Assembly (NCBI RefSeq): GCF_025698545.1
Contig: NC_068577.1
Coordinates: 1,364,001 to 1,428,000, forward strand
Direction of reading: 5' to 3'
DNA: 64,000 nucleotides
Source: Gossypium raimondii
Taxonomy: Eukaryota > Streptophyta > Magnoliopsida > Malvales > Malvaceae
Shown: in pieces, positions 1 to 11,425 of the stretch
Layout: each line of letters starts with the position of its first letter
Position numbering within the stretch: position 1 is the stretch's first letter
Position numbers and translations under genes: made by a program
Notes under the pieces: model-generated
Databases searched by the model: none
Seen by the model: the letters and a program-made list of their open reading frames with translations, nothing else
What the model was told of the DNA's origin: nothing

Positions 1-465
1 ATATTTGAAATAAATTATATTCTTACAATGGTACTTTTATCTTCTTCTTTTTACATTTTAGTAAAACTCGTATATAATTTACTTATTTGATTTGAACCCA
101 TGCCACCAATATTTATAAATTTTATTCTTTACCACTTCAATTAAAGTTTGATTTTAATATTTTTATACATATTACACGTGTTATTATTAATTTTAAATAT
201 TATATTTTATTATTTATTATTTTTAAATATATTTTATATTTTAAATAAATAATTTTTATATGTATACGCATGATAAAATTTCTAACACTTAATACACTAT
301 TTATCTAATAATTTTTTCCCCTTGAAACAAAGCTATTTGCATTCCGCTAGATAGTAGTTACATCAATTTGGTTTGAATTTTTGTGGATAAGGCTCCCTTT
401 TTCTCTTGTTGCCCATTGCCAAATTTGTGTCTGCTTTATAGTTTATTAAAATTAAATAATTAATT
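1..465. other. AT-rich intergenic DNA
   Basis: Very AT-rich sequence with long A/T runs. I see no conserved coding signal, RNA gene or clear repeat boundary in it. Confidence 0.5.
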
Positions 466-692
466 GTCGATTTAGTATTAGCTTGACTGGCATGGACATT
501 GTTATCAATATAGGAGGACGTGTGTTCGAGTGCGCTGAAGCATATTAATTCATACCGATTGAGTCTTAACTCGATTAGCATGAGCATTGTTGTCAATGCA
601 GAAAGATTTGGTTACTATGGGTGATTCTAGGCATTGTATTGAAAAAGAACCGATATACTCAGAACCTATAATGGGATTATTAAAAAAAATAA
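466..692 (+). repeat. tRNA-derived SINE with duplicated head
   Basis: The head resembles a pol III promoter: an A-box-like TTAGCTTGACTGG at 478-490 and a B-box-like GTGTTCGAGT near 522-531. The body and tail match the reverse complements of the copies at 3387-3563 and 16508-16702. In this copy the head appears twice, the second starting near 560, as if two SINE heads were joined. Boundaries are approximate. SINE identity is inferred from the A/B boxes and the dispersed copies. Confidence 0.6.
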
Positions 693-782
693 GTAAATCA
701 TTTGTTTTGTGAACTTTAAATATAAATTGTTAAAATATAATTGTTTTTACATATTTAATTAATTTGAAAGTTGAAAAACACA

Positions 783-1247
783 TTATTATTTGGGTAAACT
801 ACACCCAAAGTCACTAAACTATTAGTAAATTAACGTTTTGGTTACTCAACTCCAAAAGTTATAAAATGGTCACTAAATTATTTGAAAATTTTTATTTATG
901 TCACTGGGTTATTAAATTTCTTTTTAAAAGTCTGATTAGCAAATTTCAAGCGACGTTCGATGATTGATATGGTAGATCGGTACATATTGACGATTAGAAT
1001 AATATACTTTAGATTCATGTCAATTGTACAGTCAATGTCCAAAATCAAAGAAGAAAATTATTTGGATTTTGATTTGCAGATTTGTAATATTCAAAACTAT
1101 TTTACGAAAACAAAAATTGAACTGTAAAAGGAAAAAATGAAAACAAGGAAATCTATATAACAATGATTTTAACAATTCAACGACTTAAATAAAAACTTTC
1201 GAATAATTTAATCATTATTTTATAACTTTTTAAAATTGGGCATTTAT
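783..1247. mobile_element. Degenerate inverted-repeat (MULE-like) element
   Basis: The left arm near 790-900 (GGGTAAACTACACCC, then AAAGTTATAAAATGG) pairs with the right arm near 1160-1240 read on the other strand. The left-end motif GGGTAAACTA also begins the better preserved element at 7695. No coding capacity is visible, and no target duplication can be read. This is a non-autonomous, eroded terminal-inverted-repeat element. Confidence 0.5.
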
Positions 1248-1349
1248 TGGTTACATCAAATTGGTTTAAAAATTTGTGGATAAGTGATCCTTTTTGTCAC
1301 GTTGCCCATTTGCCAAACTTGAATTGAAATGTTCCAATCTTAAGCTTGG

Positions 1350-1745
1350 GTTTGTTAAATTGGACTCCATCTCCGCGTTTACTGCCTCAACGGTCAACGC
1401 CTACCACCGCATTCAGATGTCAAAACACGTGTCTCCCCTCTATTGGTTTTATTCCTAGTCTGCCATGATTTTCTCCAACGCGTCATCCGGCAAACCATCA
1501 TCACGCGCGACCCCCACAACATCAAAGAACGTGGCATCGGTCGACTCGACGACTGTCCATTTCAAGCGGGTCGTGCTTATCACGTGCTTCTCCACCCCCA
1601 TTCCCACCTGTCGGCTTTTATGCGTGCCGATCAGGTTCCTCTGGCGGTGCCCTCGTCGCCGCTCCTGATTTCGCCACGTGTCATCTCTTTGCCTTGTACG
1701 TCTGTGATCTGTGGGCTGCTGTCAGATGATGAAAGATTTTCCCTT
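1350..1745. promoter_or_regulatory. GC-rich island with three G-boxes; possible gene relic or orphan promoter
   Basis: This stretch is clearly GC-rich beside very AT-rich flanks. It carries three perfect CACGTG G-boxes, at 1426-1431, 1581-1586 and 1675-1680; the first and last sit in the ABRE-like context ACGTGTC. An open frame of 106 codons crosses it on the plus strand (1443-1763), but I recognise no protein family and a second frame is also open. It may be a displaced promoter, an eroded exon, or a small unrecognised gene. Function is unknown. Confidence 0.35.
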
Positions 1746-1763
1746 TTTGCAGTTTTCTTCTAG

Positions 1764-2936
1764 AACAATTGAATTTTTTATTATAATTTATTGTAATCTT
1801 AAGTTATGAAATTTATGTAAACAACTTCCTACATGGTTTGATATACTTAAAAATCGATAATATTAGTCGATTAAGTCTTAGATTGTTTGAGTATACCGAA
1901 ACGTATTATCTTCCCTTTTATAAATTAATGAGGAATTATAAATATTTTTAAATATTATTTAAAAAATATTATCAGAATTTATAACGAAATTATTAACTAT
2001 ATAGATAATGTAAATTATTTTTGTCATTGAAAAAGGATAAGGTGGGTGCATTGTGTGGTGTGAAAAATTAAAAGGGAAAAGGGCAATTTAACAGTATGGG
2101 ACAATGACATGTTTAGATGTTGACTTTTAGAAGTGGGAGATGAAGAGGTTTCCTACAAAGGGTGCATTTTTTTAGGCTGATTTTAAAGGGCCATGTGTCA
2201 CACAAACATGCATCATCCCATTTCCTACATTTATTCACTTTTTTTTTGAAGGGACTACCAATTAAAAAAATAGCAAAAATAGTCAAACCCAAGCTAAAGA
2301 AATAAAGAGGAATCATCTAAATAAGTTTATTTCATACACCCAATCCTATAAGCTATAAGCTACCTCATTAGCATATCTTCAAATTCAAATACCGGATGAA
2401 TCATTAAATTGAACTCAAACTCAGAACCATCACTCATTGTGGAGTTCAAGCCATTAACAACTTACAAACAATCAGATTCAACAATGATGTAGTCAAAAGT
2501 ATTTCTTCCAATTCCTTAATGGTACTCTTAAAGGAAAATCTCGAATTGGATCCCAAATTGACGGGTTCGTGTGAGCTTATCCATGTGATCATGCACTCTT
2601 TTCGACGACCTATGTTGAGTTAAAGGGATATCTATATAATGATCACTTTTTAACAATACAAATTGATTTTTTTTAACGAAATAGTTAATTTGCTCTTTGA
2701 TCTAACGTACATAGACTAATTTATCTATTTTTTTAGTAAAAAGGATAAAATATAATTCAACTCATAATACAAGAATTTATCTTTATAATAATTAATTGTG
2801 TAAAAATTCTTATAAAAACATTTTAATGACATTTTAAAATTCATTTATTTTTTACTGATAGTGAATAAAATAATAATATTTTTACATTATTATTATTATT
2901 GTTGTTGTTGTTTCAACCTTTCCTTATCCAAATTTA
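1764..2936. other. AT-rich intergenic DNA
   Basis: AT-rich with scattered short open frames and no recognisable domain. Simple (TTA)n/(TTG)n-like runs occur near 2885-2912. Nothing else is supported here. Confidence 0.45.
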
Positions 2937-3073
2937 GCGGTGGGTTTGGATAGGCGATTGGGTGCGGTGCGTTTAGTTTACTTTTTATCTCACGCTACAG
3001 TATTACTACAGTATCTAATCTCATCGCTACCGCTATTTTTATACTAACGGTAAGTAAACGCATCGTCTAAATA
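2937..3073. mobile_element. Tourist-like MITE, copy 1
   Basis: A short element whose ends read GGTGGGTTTGGATAGG and, inverted, a GTTTAC-rich end. The body (GTTTACTTTTTATCTCACGC) also occurs at 4756-4868, 14673-14817 and around 46800-47290. The GGGTTTGG ends and the TTA-type target duplications of copies 2 and 3 fit the PIF/Harbinger (Tourist) group. The 3' end of this copy has drifted. Confidence 0.7.
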
Positions 3074-3386
3074 AGTCAAAGTGGAAAAAGAAAAAAAAAC
3101 AGGAGTTAACTGCAAATGCTTTGCTGTAAGGATAAGGCTAATAGGTAGGAAGGATGAGCTGGATATGGTACATAGATTCCCTTTTCCCAAAGTAACAATA
3201 TCCAATTTACTACAAATTTCGAAAAAGTTTTTTTTTTTTTCATCATACCCCTCCCAAATATAATTAATTTAATATATCCAATTCTATTAAAATAAGTTAA
3301 ATATTTGAAAGTGGTTTAGTCTATTTATCGATGACAGCACAAAGATAAATGATTTAATCTAATTTTTTAAAAATTTTAATATCATA

Positions 3387-3563
3387 CATATTAATCTCAT
3401 TGTAGGTTCTGATCATATCTGTTCTTTCTGACACAATGCTTAGAACAACCCATAACCCCTCTCCAACCCATAAATAGGAGAATAATGCATTTCAGCATAC
3501 TCGAACTCACATCTTCCTGTATTGATAATAATGTTCATGCCGGTCGAGCTAAAACTCAACCAA
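3387..3563 (-). repeat. tRNA-derived SINE
   Basis: On the minus strand this reads an A-box-like TAGCTCGACCGG and a B-box-like GAGTTCGAGT. It then has a conserved tail containing CTCCTATTTATGGGTTGG and ending near CCTACAATGAGATT. It is colinear with 16508-16702 (minus) and with the copy at 466. This is the cleanest copy in the window. Exact ends are not certain. Confidence 0.65.
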
Positions 3564-4755
3564 TTTTTAAATACAAATTTATAAGACTTGATGTGGATCA
3601 AAGCTGAAAAACAATGTGAAACAATGTTAGTGACTTGGTTGACAGATAACCAAAATCTGATTTAAAACAATAATTTTGTTGAACTTTTAGACATTTGAGA
3701 TATGTTGTTGCTTGTTCTGTCGATTTTTGCTATCATTGGTATCTGATTTAGTTGTCATTTTTGCTAATCTTGTCTCCTTCATCTAAAATTTTACCCTTTT
3801 TTTTCCTTTAAAGTTCAAACTTTATCCATCTGTATCTTGAAAAATGGTGTGACTTTGAGCCTTCAAAATCGGCTTCCTTTGAGAAAAGGAAAGATTTTTC
3901 GTTGAAACGATAAAAAGTATATAAACTCTTGTATTTTGTATCGAGTTGTATTCTGTTTTTTCTATTATTAAAAATTGATCTTTGTACATTCGCATAATGT
4001 ACACATGATACGTAATGCATCATTGTCTAATTATTTCGTTAACCTTGTTAATTTTAATAGTACAAATGGATGAAATTTTAGCGGAAAAGATCAAATTACT
4101 CTTTAAACTAATGTAAAGAATTAATTTACACATTTTTCAAATAAAAAAATATAATATAACTCTTCATAAAAAGAACAACTTTGACCATACGTTAACCTTT
4201 CAAATACACAAAAAAGAAGCAAAATATGTATAAATGTCGATAAGCGTATAACAATATCGGTTAAAGAGATGTTTATAGGACCAACAAGTAGTTGGATGTA
4301 ATAGTAAGATACACTGCACTCTAAAAGAAAGAATGTAAGTTCGAATCTTGAAGACAACATTGTTGGGAGGGACAACTACGAACCCTGAACATGGACTAAA
4401 ATAGATATGCATAATATAAAAATATTTTTAAATCTGATAAATAAAGCGACTAATTTCTCGAAATAAAAGTTATAAAAAATTTATAAAAATACAAAAAAAA
4501 TATAAATATTTAAAACATATTTTATCCTAAATATTAAATAACAAAATGTCAGAAAGCTTACCTTATGTATGTGAATGAAAATACTTATCCACAAGCAATA
4601 TTTTTAGATAATACACTCAATTAGGTCAAAATGGTGAACCAAAATGTAAGTTTTGATAAATATTATGTGATTTTATTATTATTTTATTCCACAATAATAA
4701 ATGGATTTTAAATCAATTCAAAGTCGATCCACATTAAAAAAAAATACTATGTATA
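3564..4755. other. AT-rich intergenic DNA
   Basis: No gene or bounded repeat recognised. The open frames on the minus strand (60-84 codons) are low-complexity and match nothing known to me. Confidence 0.4.
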
Positions 4756-4868
4756 GGATGGGCTTGGATGGGTGATTGGATGCGGTATGACGCATTTAGT
4801 TTACTTTTTGTCTCACGATACAGTATCTACTAATCGTAAGTAAACGCACCGCCCATTCAAACCCACCC
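4756..4868. mobile_element. Tourist-like MITE, copy 2, ATA target duplication
   Basis: The element starts GGATGGGCTTGGATGGG and ends CCATTCAAACCCACCC, an imperfect terminal inverted repeat. It is flanked by ATA on both sides (4753-4755 and 4869-4871), in place of the usual Tourist TTA. The body is shorter than in copies 1 and 3, so it is an internal-deletion version. Confidence 0.7.
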
Positions 4869-6002
4869 ATAATTTTATTAAAATTTTAGAACATAAAAAT
4901 AGACTTATTAAATTTAATTTTTAATGTATCTACTAAAGTTAATCTTTACCTTAATTAAAGAGTTTAGGTCATAAGCATTACGTTCACTAATCTTACATCA
5001 TACATATTAGTGAAAAACTTCAATGATTAAAGTTTTCCTTTTTAAAAAAATTAAAGTTTTAACAAGTGAGTCCAATATTTTAATATAGTTGATGAATTTG
5101 TTTATAAAATAATTAAATAATAAAGATATTAGAAGAAATGTAATTTTTAAAAAAATATCTTTGGGTATTTTATCTAAAACATTTTAAATTTTAAATTTTT
5201 CAAAATTATGTATAAAATAAAAATCAATAATTAAAAAAGAGAGAGTCCGGCATGGATTATCTCTATTGTTAACTGCTAGTATTAATAATAAATTAATAAA
5301 AAGTGTCCTCAACAAATTAATTTTTTAAATATATATATATAATAGGAAAATACAACTTGGTACGACCGGTCTGGTTCTCTGTTTCAAGTTTCAACAAGTA
5401 GTGGATAGGCATTTATCCAGAAATGGTGTCCAAAAATAAAAAATTAAAAACTTCTTGGGGACCCAAATGTTAATAAATAAATAGGCAAATTTTAATTTCA
5501 ATAAAGCAAAAATATAATCATTGTGTTTTTATTGCAGTTGGGTTCATTTACATGCATGAACGTAATTTCCTTTTTATTTTGAGGATTATGCATGCACTTT
5601 AATATGAATTTGCAAATATTTTATTTTTTTCCCATTTTAAATAAATAAATAAATAAATAATTGAAGTTAGTGGCAAAAGGGTAAGTCTAATGTTTTAATT
5701 TCAATTTATAAAAAACAAGAATATGACTAAAATTATTAAATTTTGATCCCTAGAAAATTTTTCAAATTTAGGGATTTGAGCTCCGACCTAACCTTTGCAT
5801 CCACCTCTATTTGTTTAATTCGGTTTAAATTGTGTGACTTTATCTTTATTCGTCAATAGAAATTTTCCTTTTACAAAATTAAATTAAAATAATTAAGTTT
5901 CAAAAATCGAAATTAAGTTATATATTAAATAAAAAAATATATTTTATTAATAAAATCGAATAAAGAAAACGTATAACGACTCAGGGAAGTCGTTCAAAAC
6001 AT
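4869..6002. other. AT-rich intergenic DNA
   Basis: No gene recognised. It contains an (AT)n run near 5331-5342 and a TAAA microsatellite near 5638-5661. Nothing further is supported. Confidence 0.4.
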
Positions 6003-6190
6003 GAAGGGCGGAGCTGGGAAGAGGCTGATAGGGGTCTCGGGCACCCCTTAAAACAGGAAAATTTTCATTCGAACACTTTTATAATTTTAACCCCTAAAAG
6101 TATAAAGATATAAGTTATTATAATGGTGAAGATTTTATTTTACTATCGTAAAATATACAATATAATTCCGATCCTCCAAAAAAATTCCGA
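6003..6190 (-). repeat. Dispersed GGGCGGAGC repeat, copy 1
   Basis: Begins AGGGCGGAGCTGGGAAGAGG. It shares layout and wording with 17376-17618 and 34178-34432, where the repeat lies in the other orientation and its GC-rich end reads like CCCCTGGCTACACCCC. No coding potential. Its class (hAT-like, or an unclassified MITE) is not settled. Confidence 0.45.
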
Positions 6191-6765
6191 GTAGGAATCA
6201 GTACTATCTTTTATATATATAATATGTAAAAGTAATTGATAAACTCAAAAAACCATATAAAACTTATCCACAATAGAGAGTTTGGATTTAATGAACTTGG
6301 ATCTCTTTCAATGTTAATGGATGTGACCAAAGATGTTACATATATATATATGTATATAGAATTGGATGATGATGCTTCAAACACCATACCAAAAACCAAT
6401 AATTTAATGACTTTGGAGAATTATGCCATTGTTTTTGTGAATTTGAGTATATCCCATTACTAAAAAGTTATCAAAAGGAAAAAACCAAAGGGCAAAATCT
6501 TACATCACTTTCCCAATTTCCCAAAGCTCTATCCTTGCATATTCTTTTTCAAATGCCTTATTTCAACTTTTCTTTATTTTAAAAAAAGAAAAAAAACTAA
6601 TAATTTTTTTAAAAGGAGTCGAATTCAGAAAATTTTTATTTATTTAAATGATTAAAAGCTCAAATTGAATGATTAATACTCGATAGAGATTACTAATATT
6701 ATGTTTTGACTTGACCAAGGGGGCGTATGAGCATCTTCTTAATGTTTCTTACAACTACCATATTA

Positions 6766-7175
6766 CTCAATATTGGGATTATAAGGTTTTAATCATATCT
6801 GTTCTTTTTTAACACAAACTATCCATAACTCTTCCTCGAACTAGGAGTGAGCAGAATCCGATTCGAAAAACCCGATAAAAATTTTAAATTTTGAATTGAA
6901 TAGTTCGAGTTATTCAGATCAGCTCGAATAAAAAAATCAAAATTTTCGATTTAACTCTAATATGAATTACCCGAAAATTCGAATAAGAGAAGACTCATAG
7001 TTCTGATAACTGATTACCCATCAACCTTACTCATGTAGTTAAATAATCAGTCAATGTAAACGCAACATTGAGTATAAATAATAGGGTTCGTCATCTTGAC
7101 TCGAAATTTTTCGATTCGACTTAATACTCACCCCTACCTCAAATCATAGATAGGAGGATAAATCGACTTCTATTA
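6766..7175 (-). repeat. SINE copy split by a nested MITE
   Basis: The SINE tail (minus strand) occupies about 6766-6841. It resumes at 7137 with AAATCATAGATAGGAGG, matching the CATAAATAGGAG segment of the other copies. The intervening 6842-7136 is a separate insertion. The head with its A and B boxes is poorly preserved. Confidence 0.55.
6842..7136. mobile_element. hAT-like MITE inserted in a SINE
   Basis: A 295-bp element beginning TAGGAGTGAGC and ending in ACTCACCCCTA, which are inverted copies of each other. The flanking 8-bp sequences CCTCGAAC (6834-6841) and CCTCAAAT (7137-7144) agree at six of eight positions, as expected for an aged hAT target duplication. TIRs starting TAGNG fit the hAT consensus. 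No transposase is present. Confidence 0.65.
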
Positions 7176-7194
7176 GTCATTTTTACAGTTGTAT

Positions 7195-7685
7195 TTATTT
7201 TTCTCGTTTCAAAATTTTTATTTAATTTTCAGAAATTGTAAAAATGTGCTGTGATTGGCATCAATTAAGGCTTTCAAGGCGTTATGGATTTGACATTCTT
7301 ATGACTTGTTTGGTAAAATTGGTTAAATTGCAAGAAAACAAGAAATTGTGGGCAGCTTTCAAATCAATCCAATAGGTAAGGCTTTTACGGTGCAACCAAA
7401 CAAGACACAATAGGCGGGTCGATTTGAAAATTATGTCCCTTGAAGGCGGTGAACCGACAATGGCACAATCGTAAATTGCTATAACCACAGGCCTAAATGT
7501 TGGACTAGTCAGTCTAAATTAGACCTCTCTGTTTGTGCCATGTGAGGATTATTAGGAAACATCCCACGAATTGCAAATATTCCAAATAATTATATTTTTA
7601 TTCTATTAAAAAAGAAAATCCTTTATTTAATTAATAACATATGTTCCATGATAAGTAATTATGCTTTGAAAATATTATATATTAA
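7195..7685. other. Intergenic DNA without recognised features
   Basis: A slightly less AT-rich patch near 7250-7550 carries short open frames that I do not recognise. No repeat boundary is evident. Confidence 0.35.
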
Positions 7686-7694
7686 TTTATAATT

Positions 7695-8224
7695 GGGTAA
7701 ACTACCTAAATAGTCACTTTCATTTTCCTCATATTACATTTTAGCCACTGTGTGTTAATTGTTATTAACAGTGTAACGGTAAGCTGACGTGACATGTTAA
7801 ATTATTATTTTAAACGAAATTTTTAGGTTAAATTATACAATTGGTCTGTATATTTTTTTTCGTTTTGAGCAATTTAATTTTTTTTTCTTTTATGTTAAAA
7901 GAGATGGAGAAAAGGATGACAATAGAGGGAGGAGCAGAAGAGAATGGGAAAAAAGAAGAAGTTAAAAGAACATAAAAAAAAAGAATTTGCTTAAAACGAA
8001 AAAAATATAGGGACCAATTGTATAATTTAAACTAAAAAATTAGTTTGAAATGATGATTTAACGTGCCATGTCAGCTTACTGTTACACCGTTAGCGGTAAT
8101 TAACGGTTCAGTGACTAAAATGCTGCAACATGTTAACGTAAGTGACTAAAACTTAACATTTCAAACATATGTGACTAAAATGTAACCTGAGAGATATAAA
8201 AGTGACTATTTTGATAGTTTACCC
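7695..8224. mobile_element. Non-autonomous Mutator-like element with 9-bp duplication
   Basis: A 530-bp foldback element. The left arm starts GGGTAAACTACC and the right arm ends GATAGTTTACCC; the two arms pair over roughly 200 bases each. Perfect 9-bp direct repeats TTTATAATT flank it (7686-7694 and 8225-8233). Long inverted repeats with a 9-bp duplication are the hallmark of MULEs. No transposase frame is present. Confidence 0.85.
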
Positions 8225-8233
8225 TTTATAATT

Positions 8234-9173
8234 AAAAATTTCTTTTGATTTATTACAAGCTTCTTTTTTTATTTGCAAGTTTATTTTAAAAAATAATGAA
8301 ATTTTAATTTATTATAAGTAATTATGCTTTTTAAAACCAGTAGTTAAATAGATCAAGCCATCCATTTTATTAAATAAGTAACTAAAAGTTTATAAAAATA
8401 TTAAGAATAAAAATCAATTTTATTGTCGAGTTTTTTTATCATTAGTTCAATTATCGGTTCAATCAATCTATATTAATTCTCGATCAATCAATCTAATATT
8501 TCTCTCTAGAATGATATCCCAATAGATTTTTTATTCGATGATCTAATTGACCGATCCATTATGATTCAAATAACTATGATTTTGAATGAAAATTTCCCTC
8601 CCCAAAAAATATAATCGGAAGAATATTTATACCTTTAAATTAGAGGAAAACATATTTTAAACAATTATTCACCCTTTAAAATTTATAATTGCATATTTAA
8701 ACATTTACCATTTTAATGTTTTCAAAAATTAAACTAATGATAAAACCGATCATATTATAAAATTCTAATATAATTGATTTGACTAATTCGCCGATTCAAA
8801 ATAAATAAATTATTAAAATAATTTCTATTTGTTTTTTAATTCAGTTTGATCGATCTGTTCCAATTCATGGGTTAATCGATTTTATTCTTCTCATTGAATT
8901 GGTACTAAAGCCGGTTCGGTTCACGAATATATATATTTTTTAAAAATTAATAAGTAATAATTAATGTTCACAATTTTAATTTAATAAAAAAAGGAAAGGA
9001 CTTAGAATAAAAAAAAATAAAAGTAAAAGCTGGTTCCAGAAAACACATGACTGTAAAAAAGCGTATAATTTAGTCGTAAGTAACAAGTAAACCTTGGTAC
9101 GGTGAACAACACCTCATACGATGAGACTCCATAACGACCAACCATAGTTTCCTACTTCCTTCTTACCTACCAA
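8234..9173. other. AT-rich intergenic DNA
   Basis: No gene recognised. Segments rich in GATTCAAT/AACCGGTT-like words near 8440-8560 and 8820-8930 resemble others at about 19490-19790, 21120-21350 and 35820-35950. They may be relics of one dispersed family, but I cannot place boundaries. Confidence 0.3.
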
Positions 9174-9182
9174 TAAAGCAAA

Positions 9183-9616
9183 GGCATAATTTTATTTTTG
9201 CCCTTCAACTTTTTAAAAAAATCATTTTAGCCCTCTATTTATCTTTTTCTCTTTTAACCCTAAACCTATATTTTTTTATTAAATCACCCCAAAATAGATG
9301 GAAAACTTAACATTTGTTAACTTTTCTGACACATGGATTGTCACATAGATGACACGTCAATATTTAATTAATTTTTATTTTTTAAATTTTAATTTTAAAA
9401 ATATTATATATATTTTTTAATTTTAATTTTAAAAGTTAATTAAATGCTTACGTGTCATTCATATTGCAATTCACGTGTATACAACATTGATTTTGAGGTG
9501 ATTTGACAAAATCCTAAATTTAAAGACTAAAAAGGCTGAAAAATTAAATAACGGGTTAAAAATGACTTTCTTTTAAAAAATTGAAAAAATTGAAAAGCTA
9601 AATAAATCATTATGCC
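9183..9616. mobile_element. Non-autonomous Mutator-like element with near-perfect 9-bp duplication
   Basis: A 434-bp inverted-repeat element running from GGCATAATTTTATTTTTG to ATCATTATGCC. The flanks are TAAAGCAAA (9174-9182) and TAAAGAAAA (9617-9625), a 9-bp duplication with one mismatch. The element at 15355-15757 has similar ends (GGTATAATGG) and the same internal ACATG/CACGTGTAT words, so both are probably one family. Confidence 0.75.
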
Positions 9617-9935
9617 TAAAGAAAAACATGAATTCAAAGTCTAATTTAACTCCTAATCCCTCTACTTTTAATCTATTTACTCATTTTTAATTTTTGAATC
9701 AGATATTTGAATATTGAAATGAAACATTTTTAAATTAAATTTCTCAAAATTAAGGTGGAAAAATAAATTTTAAAAATTAAGAAAGTAGCGGGACTGAAAG
9801 CACAAATAAACCCAAATAAAAACCCTTTCCCCACTCAAACGTCTTGGTCTGAATATCCATTTCGGATAAGCTTCCTTAAAATTTTTTAAAAAGAAATTAA
9901 AATTTTGGAAATTTCTTCTTTCTTAAGCGCCGCCT

Positions 9936-9943
9936 TATAAATA
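9936..9943 (+). promoter_or_regulatory. TATA box of the HSPRO-like gene
   Basis: TATAAATA lies 82 bases upstream of the start codon at 10025, at the usual distance for a short 5' leader. The leader that follows is pyrimidine-rich. Confidence 0.6.
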
Positions 9944-10024
9944 CCCAATCTCTTCTTTCTCTTCGGTCAAGAAAATCCCAAACGGCAAACAAAAAAATCA
10001 TATTTTTTTCTTATTCTGTAGAAA

Positions 10025-11425
10025 ATGGTTGAACTTGATTGGAAAGCAAAGATGGTTTCTTCCGATATTCCAAAGAAATCTCCAAAGCTCTCTAACAAAC
10101 TCCAAGTTTCCATTCCGACGCCGTTTCGTTTCTCCAATATGTCTTCTCCGCTCTCGACTTCACCTTCGGCGTCCAAAGCTTATGATTATTATCTCCGGTT
10201 ACCGGAGCTGAGGAAGTTATGGGAGACAGAAGAGTTTCCCGCTTGGAAAAACGAGGTCGTTTTGAAGCCGGCTTTGCACGCTTTGGAGATTACGTTCCGG
10301 TTCATTTCGATCGTTTTGTCCGATCCTAGACCGTATTTGAACCGTCGGGAGTGGACGCGTCGACTCCAGTCGCTTACCACGAGTCAGATCGAACTCATCG
10401 CTATGTTATGCGAAGACGAAAACGATGCTCCGATCCTTGATCTTACGTCGTCGAACGGTGTATTAACACGAGAGAGCAGCTCCGCCGAGGTGTGGAAGAT
10501 TCACGGAGAAACGACAGTGGTGAACAGGACCAGCGAAGCCAGCTTATTGCCTCGGCTGGTGACGTGGCAGAAATCCGAGGACGTAGCGCAGAAAATTCTC
10601 TACTCCATCGAGTGCGAAATGAGGCGGTGCCCTTACACGTTAGGCTTGGGAGAGCCGAACCTCTCCGGAAAACCAAACCTCGACTACGACGCCGTTTGCA
10701 AGCCGAACGAACTCCACGCGCTCAAGTCCAGCCCTTACGATCACATCGAGAACCACGAGAACTCGACGCTTTACACCACCAATCAGATCCTCGAATCATG
10801 GATCCAGACGGCGAAACAGTTGTTGAAACGCATCGCTTCGGGGATCGACGCCGGTAGCTTCGAAGCCGCCGCCGGCGACTGTTACATATTGGAAAAGATC
10901 TGGAAGCTTCTGGAAGAAATCGAAGATCTCCATCTCCTAATGGATCCCAACGATTTCCTTCACCTGAAAAGCCAGTTGCAGATAAAATCGGTTAACGAAA
11001 CGGAGGCGTTTTGTTTCAGATCGAAAGGGTTGGTTGAAATTACGAAATTATCCAAGGAGTTGAAACATAAGGTCCCGTTCATTCTGGGTGTCGAGGTGGA
11101 CCCTAACGGTGGGCCAAGGATTCAAGAAGCTGCTATGAGGTTGTACTCGGAGCAAAAGGAGGGCAATAAGGTATCTCTGGTACAAGCATTGCAAGCCATC
11201 GAAGCGGCCTTGAAACGGTTCTTTTTTGGGTACAAGCAAGTGTTGATGATCGTTATGGGGAGTTTGGAAGGGAAAGGGAACAGAGTCGTGGCGTGTTCCG
11301 ACTCGGGTGACTCGTTGAGTCAGATATTTTTGGAGCCTACTTATTTCCCCAGTTTGGATGCTGCTAAGACGTTTTTGGGCGAGTTTTGGAGTCGTGAACA
11401 GGGTGAGTCTCGGTTCAAGAAGTGA
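10025..11425 (+). CDS. HSPRO2: HSPRO-like nematode-resistance/SnRK1-interacting protein
   Basis: Intronless gene of 466 codons. The protein reads like Arabidopsis HSPRO1/HSPRO2 (Hs1pro-1 family) from end to end. The N-terminus MVELDWKAKMVSSDIPKKSP matches the family start. The middle has YDYYLRLPELRKLW (about residue 54 on) and RCPYTLGLGEPNLSGKPNLDYDA (about 201-223). The C-terminal half has QLQIKS, GLVEITKLSKELKHKVPFIL and the ending EPTYFPSLDAAKTFLGEFWS. Known role: beet Hs1pro-1 was linked to cyst-nematode resistance, and Arabidopsis HSPRO proteins bind the SnRK1 beta-gamma subunit and respond to stress and pathogens. The coding region is GC-richer than its surroundings. The ATG at 10025 opens the frame; a second in-frame Met at codon 10 is less likely. 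No odd features seen. Choice between HSPRO1 and HSPRO2 orthology is not resolved. Confidence 0.93.
   Translation: MVELDWKAKMVSSDIPKKSPKLSNKLQVSIPTPFRFSNMSSPLSTSPSASKAYDYYLRLPELRKLWETEEFPAWKNEVVLKPALHALEITFRFISIVLSDPRPYLNRREWTRRLQSLTTSQIELIAMLCEDENDAPILDLTSSNGVLTRESSSAEVWKIHGETTVVNRTSEASLLPRLVTWQKSEDVAQKILYSIECEMRRCPYTLGLGEPNLSGKPNLDYDAVCKPNELHALKSSPYDHIENHENSTLYTTNQILESWIQTAKQLLKRIASGIDAGSFEAAAGDCYILEKIWKLLEEIEDLHLLMDPNDFLHLKSQLQIKSVNETEAFCFRSKGLVEITKLSKELKHKVPFILGVEVDPNGGPRIQEAAMRLYSEQKEGNKVSLVQALQAIEAALKRFFFGYKQVLMIVMGSLEGKGNRVVACSDSGDSLSQIFLEPTYFPSLDAAKTFLGEFWSREQGESRFKK

Noticed and set aside
10443-10857. Open frames on both strands over the HSPRO gene (for example 10492-10857 +, 10443-10676 -)
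   Set aside because: Shadows of the 466-codon HSPRO frame, caused by its higher GC content.
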